This document shows, one piece after another, positions 54,167 through 62,620 of a stretch of DNA of 64,000 nt (the stretch's first letter is position 1; every line of letters starts with the position of its first letter). Below the pieces are notes generated by a model. That model ran no database searches and was not told the DNA's origin. It worked only from the letters and a program-made list of their open reading frames with translations. Source of the stretch: Schauerella fraxinea. Its GTDB lineage: Bacteria; Pseudomonadota; Gammaproteobacteria; Burkholderiales; Burkholderiaceae_B. The position numbers and the translations under genes are program-made. The stretch lies in assembly GCA_030849945.1 (NCBI GenBank), contig JAVDKK010000004.1, positions 62,001 to 126,000 of the forward strand, written 5' to 3'.

Positions 54167-56790
54167 CAGAGCCGCTCGTCTACCCACTGGCGCACGCTGG
54201 CGATCGCAGCCGGCAAAGCTGCCACATCGCTACCGCCACCCATGGCCATATCCGGGCGACCGCCACCCTTGCCACCGACCTGACTCGCCACAAAACCGAC
54301 CAGATCGCCTGCCTTGATGCGATCGACTAGATCGGGTGTGACGCCGCCGACCAGACTGATCTTGCCGTCGGGCGAGCCCGCAGCCAGAAGCACGACCGAC
54401 GATTTGAGTTTGTTCTTGATCTGATCGACCATGCCGCGCAACGCCTTGGGATCGACATCGCCGATTCCCGCCGCCAAGAGCTTGATGCCTTTGATGTCGA
54501 CCGCATTCTGCGCAGCCAGATCGTTGCCGGCACTCGACGCCAACTTCGCGCGAGCCTGCTCGAGCTCACGCTCGAGCGCCTTCATTTGCTCTTGCACATG
54601 GGCGATGCGATCGGGCACTTCAGTGGCTGCACTGCGCAGCATGCCTGCCGCCCGGTTGAGCACCGCCGCCTGGTTCTGCACCCAGACCAACGCGTTGTCG
54701 CCGGTGATGGCCTCGACGCGACGCACGCCTGCCGCCACGCCGCCCTCACCCACAATCTTGAACAGTCCGATGTCGCCCGTGCGGGTAACGTGCGTGCCGC
54801 CGCAGAGCTCTTGCGAAAAGCCGATATCCAGCACGCGTACCGTATCGCCGTATTTTTCGCCGAAGAGTGCCGTCGCGCCCCCCTTGACGGCGTCGTCGAA
54901 CGCCATCACACGCGATTGCGTGGCGTGATTGGCCAGCACTTCAGCATTGACGATGACCTCGACCTCGGCAATCTGCGTCGGCGTCATGGGTGCGTCTTGC
55001 GTGAAATCGAAGCGGGTTTTGTCGGGATCGACCAACGAACCGCGTTGCTGCACGTGGCTGCCCAGCACCTGCCGCAACGCCTTGTGCATCAAATGGGTGG
55101 CCGAGTGGTTGCGCATGGTGCGGGCACGCCGCACACCATCGACCACGGCGCGCAAGGTATCGCCCACCTTGAGCGTGCCCGACTCGAGCGTGCCATGGTG
55201 GCCGGAGACGCCAGCCTGCACCTTCAAGGTGTCGGCCACGGCAAAACGTACGCCATCGGCTTCGAACACGCCCGTATCGCCGACCTGACCACCGGATTCT
55301 GCATAGAACGGCGTGGCATCCAGCACCACGACGCCTTGTTGACCGGCCGCCATACTGTCGACCTTCGTCCCATCAACGTACAGCGCCGTCACGGCGACGT
55401 CATCGAGGCTCAATTGCTCGTAGCCTTCGAAGCGGGTGGACGCGCCTTCATAGCTCAGACCTTCGGCCATCTTGAACTTGCCGGCGGCACGCGCCTGTTC
55501 GCGCTGACGGGTCATGGCAACCTCGAAGCCTTCGAGATCGACCTCGACGCCGCGCTCACGGCAGATATCCGCCGTCAGGTCGACCGGGAAACCGTACGTG
55601 TCGTAGAGCGTAAACAGCGTGGTGCCGTCCAGGGCGCTACCCGGCGCGACGCCAGCGAGCGCGCCATCGAGAATGCGCATGCCGTTTTCCAGCGTTTCGC
55701 CAAAGCGCTCTTCTTCCTGCTTGAGTACCTGCGCCACGCGGTCGGCGTTATTGGCCAGCTCGTGATAGGCCTCGCCCATTTCCTTGACGAGATCGGGCAC
55801 CAGACGATAGAAGAACGGCTTGGTCTGACCCAGCTTGTAGCCGTGGCGCAGCGCCCGGCGAACGATGCGGCGCAGCACATAGCCCCGGCCTTCGTTGCTG
55901 GGGATGATGCCGTCGACGACCAGAAACGAGCAGGCGCGAATATGGTCGGCGATGACCTTGAGCGAATTTTCTGCCAGATCGGTGGTGTGCGTTTCGCGCG
56001 CCGCGGCCGCAATCAACGCCTGGAACATGTCGATTTCGTAGTTGGAATGCACGTGCTGCAGCACGGCCGATACACGTTCCAGACCCATCCCGGTATCCAC
56101 ACACGGCTTGGGCAGGCGCGGCATGTTGCCGGCGGCATCGCGCTCGAACTGCATGAACACGAGGTTCCAGATCTCGATATACCGGTCGCCGTCTTCCTCG
56201 GGCGAACCCGGAGGCCCGCCCCAGACATCAGGGCCGTGATCGTAGAAAATTTCCGAACACGGTCCGCATGGACCCGTATCGGCCATTTGCCAGAAATTAT
56301 CCGATGCGTAACGCGCGCCTTTGTTGTCGCCGATGCGAATGATGCGCTCGGGCGGCACGCCCACTTCATTGGCCCAGATATCGTAGGCTTCGTCATCTTC
56401 GTGATAGACGGTGACCCACAATTTCTCGGCCGGCAGGCCATAGACCTTGGTCAGCAGTTCCCAGGCGTACTGGATCGCGTCGCGCTTGAAGTAATCGCCG
56501 AAGCTGAAATTGCCCAGCATTTCGAAGAACGTGTGGTGGCGTGCGGTGTAGCCGACGTTTTCGAGATCGTTGTGCTTGCCGCCCGCGCGCACGCTGCGCT
56601 GCGAAGACGTGGCACGCGTGTAGCTGCGGCCCTCTTTGCCGGTGAATACGTCCTTGAACTGGACCATACCGGAGTTGGTGAACAGCAGCGTAGGGTCGTT
56701 GGACGGAACCAACGACGACGACGGCACGATCTGGTGCCCTTTCGATTGAAAGAACTGCAGAAACTTCTGGCGAATCTCGGAGGATTTCAT
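54166..56790 (-). CDS. alaS: Alanyl-tRNA synthetase
   Basis: Class II synthetase, 874 residues. N-terminal catalytic core (FTNSGMVQFKDVFTGKE, ARHHTFFEMLGNFSFGDYFK), editing domain with HSATHLMHKALRQVLGSHVQ and the metal ligand region CGGTHVTRTGDIG, and C-Ala domain (KLASSAGNDLAAQ, KGGGRPDMAMGGG). The start at 56790 (MKSSEIRQKFLQFF) is the family start. The pilV stop lies 90 bases upstream. Confidence 0.98.
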   Translation of the reverse strand: MKSSEIRQKFLQFFQSKGHQIVPSSSLVPSNDPTLLFTNSGMVQFKDVFTGKEGRSYTRATSSQRSVRAGGKHNDLENVGYTARHHTFFEMLGNFSFGDYFKRDAIQYAWELLTKVYGLPAEKLWVTVYHEDDEAYDIWANEVGVPPERIIRIGDNKGARYASDNFWQMADTGPCGPCSEIFYDHGPDVWGGPPGSPEEDGDRYIEIWNLVFMQFERDAAGNMPRLPKPCVDTGMGLERVSAVLQHVHSNYEIDMFQALIAAAARETHTTDLAENSLKVIADHIRACSFLVVDGIIPSNEGRGYVLRRIVRRALRHGYKLGQTKPFFYRLVPDLVKEMGEAYHELANNADRVAQVLKQEEERFGETLENGMRILDGALAGVAPGSALDGTTLFTLYDTYGFPVDLTADICRERGVEVDLEGFEVAMTRQREQARAAGKFKMAEGLSYEGASTRFEGYEQLSLDDVAVTALYVDGTKVDSMAAGQQGVVVLDATPFYAESGGQVGDTGVFEADGVRFAVADTLKVQAGVSGHHGTLESGTLKVGDTLRAVVDGVRRARTMRNHSATHLMHKALRQVLGSHVQQRGSLVDPDKTRFDFTQDAPMTPTQIAEVEVIVNAEVLANHATQSRVMAFDDAVKGGATALFGEKYGDTVRVLDIGFSQELCGGTHVTRTGDIGLFKIVGEGGVAAGVRRVEAITGDNALVWVQNQAAVLNRAAGMLRSAATEVPDRIAHVQEQMKALERELEQARAKLASSAGNDLAAQNAVDIKGIKLLAAGIGDVDPKALRGMVDQIKNKLKSSVVLLAAGSPDGKISLVGGVTPDLVDRIKAGDLVGFVASQVGGKGGGRPDMAMGGGSDVAALPAAIASVRQWVDERL

Positions 56791-56880
56791 CTTGCGTAAA
56801 TCGGCGTTAGGCGAATCGACCATTATAGAGGGATGCCAAGGGGGCCGCGCCAGCACCGGCCCGGCTCTGTTGCAACTTCG

Positions 56881-58251
56881 TCACGGCGGCGCGATGCACA
56901 CGTAGCCCCGGGTCAGGCCCCACGTGTCGTCGAGCGAGTTCCCCCAGGAGGTCGGCACGGCAGAGAAGCCCGCCGGGCATGAGCAGGCGCCCGTAAACGG
57001 ATTGGCGGTGGATTCGAGGAATGGCGACCTGCAGCCGAAGACGGAGTTCACGGAGTACGCGCCACCGAATCCGCCCTCAGCGCCCCGCCAACTACCGTTG
57101 CGGCACACCAGCAAACCAGCGCCAGCGCCGCGCGCGATCAATCCTTCGTCAGGACATGCCGCGCCATAAGTCGCCCCACCGCCCAGCAGCAGGTACTGCC
57201 CGTGAATGCGATCGTTGACATGGAGTTGCCCCCCGACGGCGGCATTGCGGGCGAAATGCGCATCCCCATGAACGATGGCATTGCCGCCGATGTGCGCTTG
57301 CGCGCCTACTTGAATGTCGCCATCGGCATCGAGTTTGCCGCCCACGCGCACGTCGCTATTGAACTGCGCGGGTGCGTCGAACTGGGCATTGCCGGCAAAT
57401 CGGGCCGCGCCGTCGAATTGCGCACTGCCCCCAAACTGCGCGTCGCCGTTGATCCGAGCGCCGCCGGCCACCGACAATGCGCCCTGGAAGTCCGGATCGC
57501 GAGCGTCGCGCACGCGCAGGTATTTGTCATAACCGGCGCGATCGAGTCCAGCCCATGTCGCGACCGTACCGGGCGCCAACGTTGGCATGTCAGCCGCCGG
57601 CGGATTGGCCAAGGAGAACGCCGTACCCTGCAATCGCGCCGGCGTCAGCCGTTGCACCGCGCCACCGTAGCCTTGCGTGGCGGCCAACATCTGGGCGATC
57701 GCCATGTCGTTGGGCTCAGCCAAGGCGCCCGACGTCAAGGGCGACTGGCTATACGCCACTGCATCGATGCGACACCCCTCACCAGGGCAACCGGCGCCCA
57801 CCAGGAAGCGCAACGCGGCTGAGCTTCCCAGCGGCGGCCGCGCCGGAAAATCATGGGCGAGAAAACCCGCGCGTTGCAGCTCGGCCAATGTGGGCGCGAG
57901 CGGGGCGGCAAACGGCGGCGGTGGCGCCCCACCCGGGTCCGGGGCGGGATGCGCGGCCAACGCATCGAAGTGCTTGAGGAGAGCGCTGTCGAGCGCCCGT
58001 TTGATTTCGAGATACCAGACGCCTGTGGCGGTGGCCGCAGCATCTTCAACCTGTTGCATCCATTTCGACGCACTCCATATCGCGACCATGACCGCAAGCG
58101 CCGTCGCCAGTGCAAGTTCGGCTAACGCGAAACCGCGCTCCGCCGGCCGCCTTCCGCCCGATGGATGCGCGCGCCTTCCATGCACACCGATTCCGAATGC
58201 GCAGCGTCCACCTGCATGCCCAAGTCGCCGGTTCATTGCGTGCGCCCCCAT
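56881..58251 (-). CDS. pilV: PilV-like type IVb pilus tip/minor pilin
   Basis: 456 residues. A leader of about 40 residues ends in RG before a prepilin N-terminus FALAELALATALAVMVAIW with Glu5. The N-terminal half fits the Shufflon_N/PilV family. Residues 257-346 form about 15 hexapeptides (GDAQFG, GSAQFD, GNAQFD), a likely beta-solenoid. The C-terminal domain (355-456) has six Cys (366, 383, 407, 423, 425, 452) and a CPDEGLIARG ... LLVCRNGSWRG motif typical of PilV tips. ATG 58251 is one base after the pilS TGA. It likely sits at the pilus tip as an adhesin. No shufflon sites are seen. Confidence 0.85.
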   Translation of the reverse strand: MGAHAMNRRLGHAGGRCAFGIGVHGRRAHPSGGRRPAERGFALAELALATALAVMVAIWSASKWMQQVEDAAATATGVWYLEIKRALDSALLKHFDALAAHPAPDPGGAPPPPFAAPLAPTLAELQRAGFLAHDFPARPPLGSSAALRFLVGAGCPGEGCRIDAVAYSQSPLTSGALAEPNDMAIAQMLAATQGYGGAVQRLTPARLQGTAFSLANPPAADMPTLAPGTVATWAGLDRAGYDKYLRVRDARDPDFQGALSVAGGARINGDAQFGGSAQFDGAARFAGNAQFDAPAQFNSDVRVGGKLDADGDIQVGAQAHIGGNAIVHGDAHFARNAAVGGQLHVNDRIHGQYLLLGGGATYGAACPDEGLIARGAGAGLLVCRNGSWRGAEGGFGGAYSVNSVFGCRSPFLESTANPFTGACSCPAGFSAVPTSWGNSLDDTWGLTRGYVCIAPP

Positions 58252-58252
58252 C

Positions 58253-58882
58253 TCAACGCACGACAAAGGAAAACGTATTCACGTCGCCGCGAGCGCAGCG
58301 GGCGTCGGCCAGGGCCGCGTTGTAAACCATGGGCGGTTGCAGCGTGGCATCCTTGACGACCGTGTCTCCGCCTGAGCCGCCCACGCGGATGATTTCGGCC
58401 ATGCGCTGCATGACCGAAGCAATGCCGGGACACGCAGCGTGGCTCACATGATCCAGCGTCAAGGTGAAGCCCGACCCCAACGCACCGCCCGCGACGGCGC
58501 TCGGTGCCAGCGTGATCGTACCGTTGCCCGACGTGCCGTTGCCGCCAAGATTGTGCGCCACGATGGCCGAATCGCCATCGCCCGAGACGGAGACCACACT
58601 CGAATCGCGCATGGCATTGGCCAGCACACCAGTTCCCATGCCCGCATACGGCGCCGTCCCGATGCCCTGGGCGTTGGCCTTCGTCCGAGCAACGAAACGT
58701 TGCAACGCTTCTCCTACCTTGGGTACTTTGTTTTCGATGACGTAGTTGCCGATTGCGGGAATACCGACGATGGCGATCAACAGCACGATGGCCGTGACGA
58801 TCGACACTTCGATCAACGAGAAGCCCGATTGCCGCGATGATTGCTGCGGATGAGGATTGGGAACCACAGGGTGTTCGAACAT
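58253..58882 (-). CDS. pilS: Type IVb major pilin PilS
   Basis: 209-residue prepilin. Leader of 20 residues ending SG, then FSLIEVSIVTAIVLLIAIVG with Glu5, as in type IVb pilins. Two cysteines (CPGIASV and ARCARGD) near the C-terminus can form the D-region disulfide. Gly/Ser-rich beta part. GGAAG precedes the ATG. The TGA is followed after one base by the pilV ATG, so the two pilins are coupled. Needs a prepilin peptidase not encoded here. Confidence 0.93.
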   Translation of the reverse strand: MFEHPVVPNPHPQQSSRQSGFSLIEVSIVTAIVLLIAIVGIPAIGNYVIENKVPKVGEALQRFVARTKANAQGIGTAPYAGMGTGVLANAMRDSSVVSVSGDGDSAIVAHNLGGNGTSGNGTITLAPSAVAGGALGSGFTLTLDHVSHAACPGIASVMQRMAEIIRVGGSGGDTVVKDATLQPPMVYNAALADARCARGDVNTFSFVVR

Positions 58883-58951
58883 AGACTTCCTTTCAAGTTG
58901 AGACGCTGCTTCTGCGTCGCGGAGCGCGCATCGCAGCGGTGATGAGTTTGT

Positions 58952-60103
58952 TCAAGCCGTGGCATGAAACTGGGTCATCGAACGCCGCAGTTCGTCGATG
59001 ACCGCGTAATGCCAGAACGCCACGCCGAGAATGAGTGCAAGCGATCCCAGCAATAGCGCCCAGCGCAATACCGACGCATGCAAAACCACGCGGCGCATGA
59101 CATGGCTTTCGACGCGATCGCGAGCAAGCGACAAAGCGGTTCCGAAGCCGCGCGCCAGAATCAAGTCCGACAGATACCACCAGGTTTCGCGGTCGATGAG
59201 GCCGGTGTCGAACACATCCGCGCCCGACGTGCCGGCATCCAGTCGCGCCAACATCAGATCGACGTGCCACGCCAACCACGGCCGCGCGCCGTAGCGGTAG
59301 GCCATCAACGCGTCGCGCAGCCGCGCGTCGGTACCAACGTGTTGACGCAGAAGAATCGCGAGCATCGCGAGAAATCGGATGCACTGCACATCGCGATACA
59401 ACCGCCCGATGCCCATGCGATCGAACACGACGCGCCATCGCCCTACCGCGCGAGGCAACGACAGCCCTACTGCCACCAGTCCGACTGCCGCCAGTACCGC
59501 GAGCGGCAATCCAAGCACCCGCAACAGGGCCGATGTGCGCCACAACGCGCGGGTGAGCACGCCGTAATACTCAAGCGGCACGGACTGAAAAACCTGCTGC
59601 AGCTTTGGCACCGTCAACAACGGCATGGCGCCGAGCAACGCGATCGCGACGGCGCACGCGGCAAGTCCGGCAGCGGTCGTGCCGAGCAACACGGAACGTG
59701 TTTTTTCGATCAGTTGTGCCGCGCGTGCCAGATCGCGCAATGTGGCGGGTAACGCACCCGCTCCCGCGTCCTGGGCTGCACGCAGCAACGCCACCTCGCT
59801 CGCGGGCAATGTGTCGTCCCAGGTGCCGTGCAGATCGCCGCCCGTTTGACGATAGCGTTCGAGCCAATGCGCCGCCAGACGTCCGCGCACGGTGCTGCGG
59901 CCGTACCGATAGACATCGTCTTCAAACACGTCATGCAGGGTTTTGCGGCCATCGACATCGGCGAGCAAGTGAGCAAGGTAGCTGTAGTAATCCGCGCGCT
60001 GCGCACGAAACTGCCACGCGTCGAGATGCAACGCGAGCGCACGCGCTCGATCGGCAACGCGTTCGGTCAACATGCGCAGCGTGAACCCGATGGCGTCAAG
60101 CAT
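58952..60103 (-). CDS. pilR: Type IVb pilus inner-membrane platform PilR
   Basis: 383 residues, GspF/T2SSF family. Cytoplasmic domains (YYSYLAHLLADVDGRKTLHD, FLAMLAILLRQHVGTDARLR, DTGLIDRETWWYLSDLI) and three hydrophobic segments (VLLGTTAAGLAACAVAIALLG, LGLPLAVLAAVGLVAVGLSL, WALLLGSLALILGVAFW). It anchors the ATPase and lifts pilins. The start overlaps pilQ by 8 bases. Confidence 0.92.
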   Translation of the reverse strand: MLDAIGFTLRMLTERVADRARALALHLDAWQFRAQRADYYSYLAHLLADVDGRKTLHDVFEDDVYRYGRSTVRGRLAAHWLERYRQTGGDLHGTWDDTLPASEVALLRAAQDAGAGALPATLRDLARAAQLIEKTRSVLLGTTAAGLAACAVAIALLGAMPLLTVPKLQQVFQSVPLEYYGVLTRALWRTSALLRVLGLPLAVLAAVGLVAVGLSLPRAVGRWRVVFDRMGIGRLYRDVQCIRFLAMLAILLRQHVGTDARLRDALMAYRYGARPWLAWHVDLMLARLDAGTSGADVFDTGLIDRETWWYLSDLILARGFGTALSLARDRVESHVMRRVVLHASVLRWALLLGSLALILGVAFWHYAVIDELRRSMTQFHATA

Positions 60104-61823
60104 CGCGCTTGCCCGCCAGCGCGCGTTGCCGCGCCTGTGCCACCGATTCGAATGCACGAAAACGCATTTCGATCGCCCGTGGATCGACCCAACCTTGCGA
60201 GGCTTTGTAGACCGCACACGCCATCGCCGACTTGCCCGACATGTCGGCATCGTCGAACCGCGCATGCGGGTGCCCGTACACATGCTCCTGCAGGCGCGCG
60301 TTGTCGCGCTGTCGCACACACGTCAGAAAGATCGGATCGTCGCCGGGCTCGACCACTTCGGCCGCCACGGTTCGGCCGCGGATGCCGCGCAAATCGTCTG
60401 GACGGGCGCCGCCGCAATGAGCGCATCCGGCTGAATTGCGAACGCGGATGGAATCCGCGTCAAGCGCATAGAGGGTCAAGAACCGCGCGCCCCAGCGCCG
60501 CCACCAGGCGCCATCGCGCCACATGCCATCCACGCCTCGCGCGCCCTGCCAAAGCGCGGTCAATGGCAATGCGCAGTGATCGCACAGGCGTGGCAGCAAC
60601 GCCTGGTACACCAACAGCTTGAGCACGCCCGGCGTGGCCAGGAAATCGCGCGACACGCCGATGAAATCGGACGCCAGACGCTCCGGAATCATGGCGGCCG
60701 ATCCGGTGTGCGTGGTGGTATAGACACTGACTCCCGAGCCCGCCACATCCATGAACGCTCGGCCGGTTTCGCGATCGCGCACCTCGCCGATCAGCAGATC
60801 GTTCATGGCCGAGCGTTTGAGTGTTTTGAGCTTGGCATCGAATGCGTGAGTATCGGTATCGTCAAGCGCACGCCCCACCGTATTTTGCAAGGCATTGGGA
60901 ATCAAGTATTCAACCGGGTCTTCCATGGTGATGACCTTGCGCGTGGGTGCGATATCGCGCATGAGCGTGGCGAGCGTGGTTGATTTGCCAGAGCCCACGA
61001 CCCCGGCAAGCACGACAGCGCCCCCTTCGGTCAACCGGGCGCGCTCCAGCGCATCGATTTGCGAGGGCAGGTAGCCCAAACTGAGCAGCGAACGCGCTGC
61101 AGGATCGGCATCGAGGTGCAGCATCCGCAAACACACTGACGGGCCGCCATCCGTGGCCAGGGAGGCCCAGCGCAACATGATGGCGTGGCCTTCGACATCC
61201 AGCCGTATTCTTCCTTGCTGTTCGACCGTGGGATCGAAGATGGCTCCGTTGCCACCCCGCACGCTCATCCACGCGACGCCCAGCACATCCAGCAGCGTAG
61301 AAGTGGGGATGCGCCGGAAGCGCTCAGGCACGACATACTGTCCGTTGATGGTGTAGCGGATCTCGGATTCAGGCAGGCGCGAGGCCACGTTGAGATGCAT
61401 ATCGCTTGCCCCTTCGCGTACGCCCCAGGCGACCCATTCGTGGAAGATGGTGGCCAAAGCCGAGCGTCGGTGCCCTGCCCGATCGGCCAGCCGCAGGCCA
61501 AGCGTCGCCACCGTCATCTGGCCGCGCGATACCGCCATCAATAACGGCGCGGGTAAACAAAAACGTGTGGGGGCATGCAAGCGGAATCCCTGATGCGCAA
61601 GCACGCGTTCCAGCTCATCCAGCAACTCGGAGGCGACGTAATCGGCCAGGCAAAAGATCGCGACGCGATCGCCTTCAAGCATCACCGGGCATACCCGTCC
61701 GCCAAGCGCGCCCAAGTCCACGACCTTCGGCATGGCGCGCACGAAAGCCGGTTGCAAGCGCGCCAATGCCTCTCGATCGTCGATCCTGGCGGCATCCTGA
61801 CCAATCTGCCTTAACGTGCTCAT
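60096..61823 (-). CDS. pilQ: Type IVb pilus assembly ATPase PilQ
   Basis: 575-residue GspE/PilB-type ATPase powering extension. Walker A GVVGSGKST (274-282), Asp box ITMEDPVEY (298-306), Walker B-like LLIGEVRD (343-350), His box THTGSA (371-376), and two CxxC pairs (LCDHC and CAHC) as in the zinc-binding domain. ATG 61823 overlaps the pilP stop (ATGA). The name follows the R64/IncI thin-pilus scheme, in which PilQ is the ATPase and not the secretin. Confidence 0.95.
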   Translation of the reverse strand: MSTLRQIGQDAARIDDREALARLQPAFVRAMPKVVDLGALGGRVCPVMLEGDRVAIFCLADYVASELLDELERVLAHQGFRLHAPTRFCLPAPLLMAVSRGQMTVATLGLRLADRAGHRRSALATIFHEWVAWGVREGASDMHLNVASRLPESEIRYTINGQYVVPERFRRIPTSTLLDVLGVAWMSVRGGNGAIFDPTVEQQGRIRLDVEGHAIMLRWASLATDGGPSVCLRMLHLDADPAARSLLSLGYLPSQIDALERARLTEGGAVVLAGVVGSGKSTTLATLMRDIAPTRKVITMEDPVEYLIPNALQNTVGRALDDTDTHAFDAKLKTLKRSAMNDLLIGEVRDRETGRAFMDVAGSGVSVYTTTHTGSAAMIPERLASDFIGVSRDFLATPGVLKLLVYQALLPRLCDHCALPLTALWQGARGVDGMWRDGAWWRRWGARFLTLYALDADSIRVRNSAGCAHCGGARPDDLRGIRGRTVAAEVVEPGDDPIFLTCVRQRDNARLQEHVYGHPHARFDDADMSGKSAMACAVYKASQGWVDPRAIEMRFRAFESVAQARQRALAGKRDA

Positions 61824-62620
61824 CGGGCGCTCCCGGCAGACAGCATCACCGGAGTGGCCTGCGCGCTGCCAGGTGCAGCCCGCGCGTTGTGAGGCGCAAC
61901 CAGCGGGGCATCGCCGGCAAACGATGCGCCAGCGGGGGTCAGACACGCGGATCGCTCCACACCTGCGCGCCGCAGCACCACGCATTGCCGCACATGATCG
62001 ATGCGGACGATACCGTCGCCGTCGTTGTCATGTCGTGCATCCTTGGCGCGCGACCGCATGCGCAGGCGTTGTCGCTCCCCATCGATCGTGAGCTCGGCCG
62101 TCAACGCGCCGCCCACACCATAGATCGCGTCCAACACCACCGCTTCATGCTCCGGCTCGCGCGCCATCGACTGCATGCCGTCGGCTGTCCTGCGCGTCGG
62201 CGCCGAGGGCCGCACGATGGCCAGCAGACGATCGATCCGTTTTCTTTCTGCGACGAGCGCTGCCTGGGTGTCCAATTGCAAGAGCGTCTCGACCGTCGGC
62301 GCCGCCGACCACACGCTTGCGCTATCGGCCGTCGACGCCCGATCGATCGTCTGCGATGAGAGCTGAGCACCCCGTCCCCGGTCGGCTGCAGCGCTGGCAT
62401 CAAGCCTGGTTGCAGCGCTGGCATCAAACCTGGTTGCAGCTCTGGCATCGAGCTTGGCTTCGACTCTGGCATCGAGCTTGCCTTCGGCTGAGGCTTCGAA
62501 GCGTGCGTCAGCGCCGGCTTCGTTTTCGGCGTTGGCAGTCAGGGCCGTCATGCTGAAGCAGAACGTGGCGGCAAGGGTCACGCAGCGGCGCGTGCGGCGA
62601 TAAGCGTTATAGGTGGTCAT
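61820..62620 (-). CDS. pilP: Type IVb pilus protein PilP with octapeptide repeats
   Basis: 266 residues. Signal peptide (about 1-31, CVTLAATFCFSMTALTANA). Residues 41-80 form five 8-residue units (FEASAEGK, LDARVEAK, LDARAATR, FDASAATR, LDASAAAD), likely helical. The rest (VETLLQLDTQAALVAERKRI, VVLDAIYGVGGALTAELTID) is the PilP domain that joins inner-membrane and outer-membrane parts. The start overlaps pilO by 14 bases. The 24-bp DNA repeats could vary between strains. Confidence 0.85.
   Translation of the reverse strand: MTTYNAYRRTRRCVTLAATFCFSMTALTANAENEAGADARFEASAEGKLDARVEAKLDARAATRFDASAATRLDASAAADRGRGAQLSSQTIDRASTADSASVWSAAPTVETLLQLDTQAALVAERKRIDRLLAIVRPSAPTRRTADGMQSMAREPEHEAVVLDAIYGVGGALTAELTIDGERQRLRMRSRAKDARHDNDGDGIVRIDHVRQCVVLRRAGVERSACLTPAGASFAGDAPLVAPHNARAAPGSAQATPVMLSAGSAR
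62381..62500 (-). repeat. Five 24-bp repeats inside pilP
   Basis: Units at 62477-62500, 62453-62476, 62429-62452, 62405-62428 and 62381-62404 encode five octapeptides. They are in frame, so changes in copy number would lengthen or shorten PilP without a frameshift. Confidence 0.8.

Noticed and set aside
56800..57210. Shufflon recombination sites or a recombinase near pilV
   Set aside because: No inverted 19-bp repeats resembling the sfx pattern are seen near the pilV 3' end, and alaS follows directly with no rci-like integrase.
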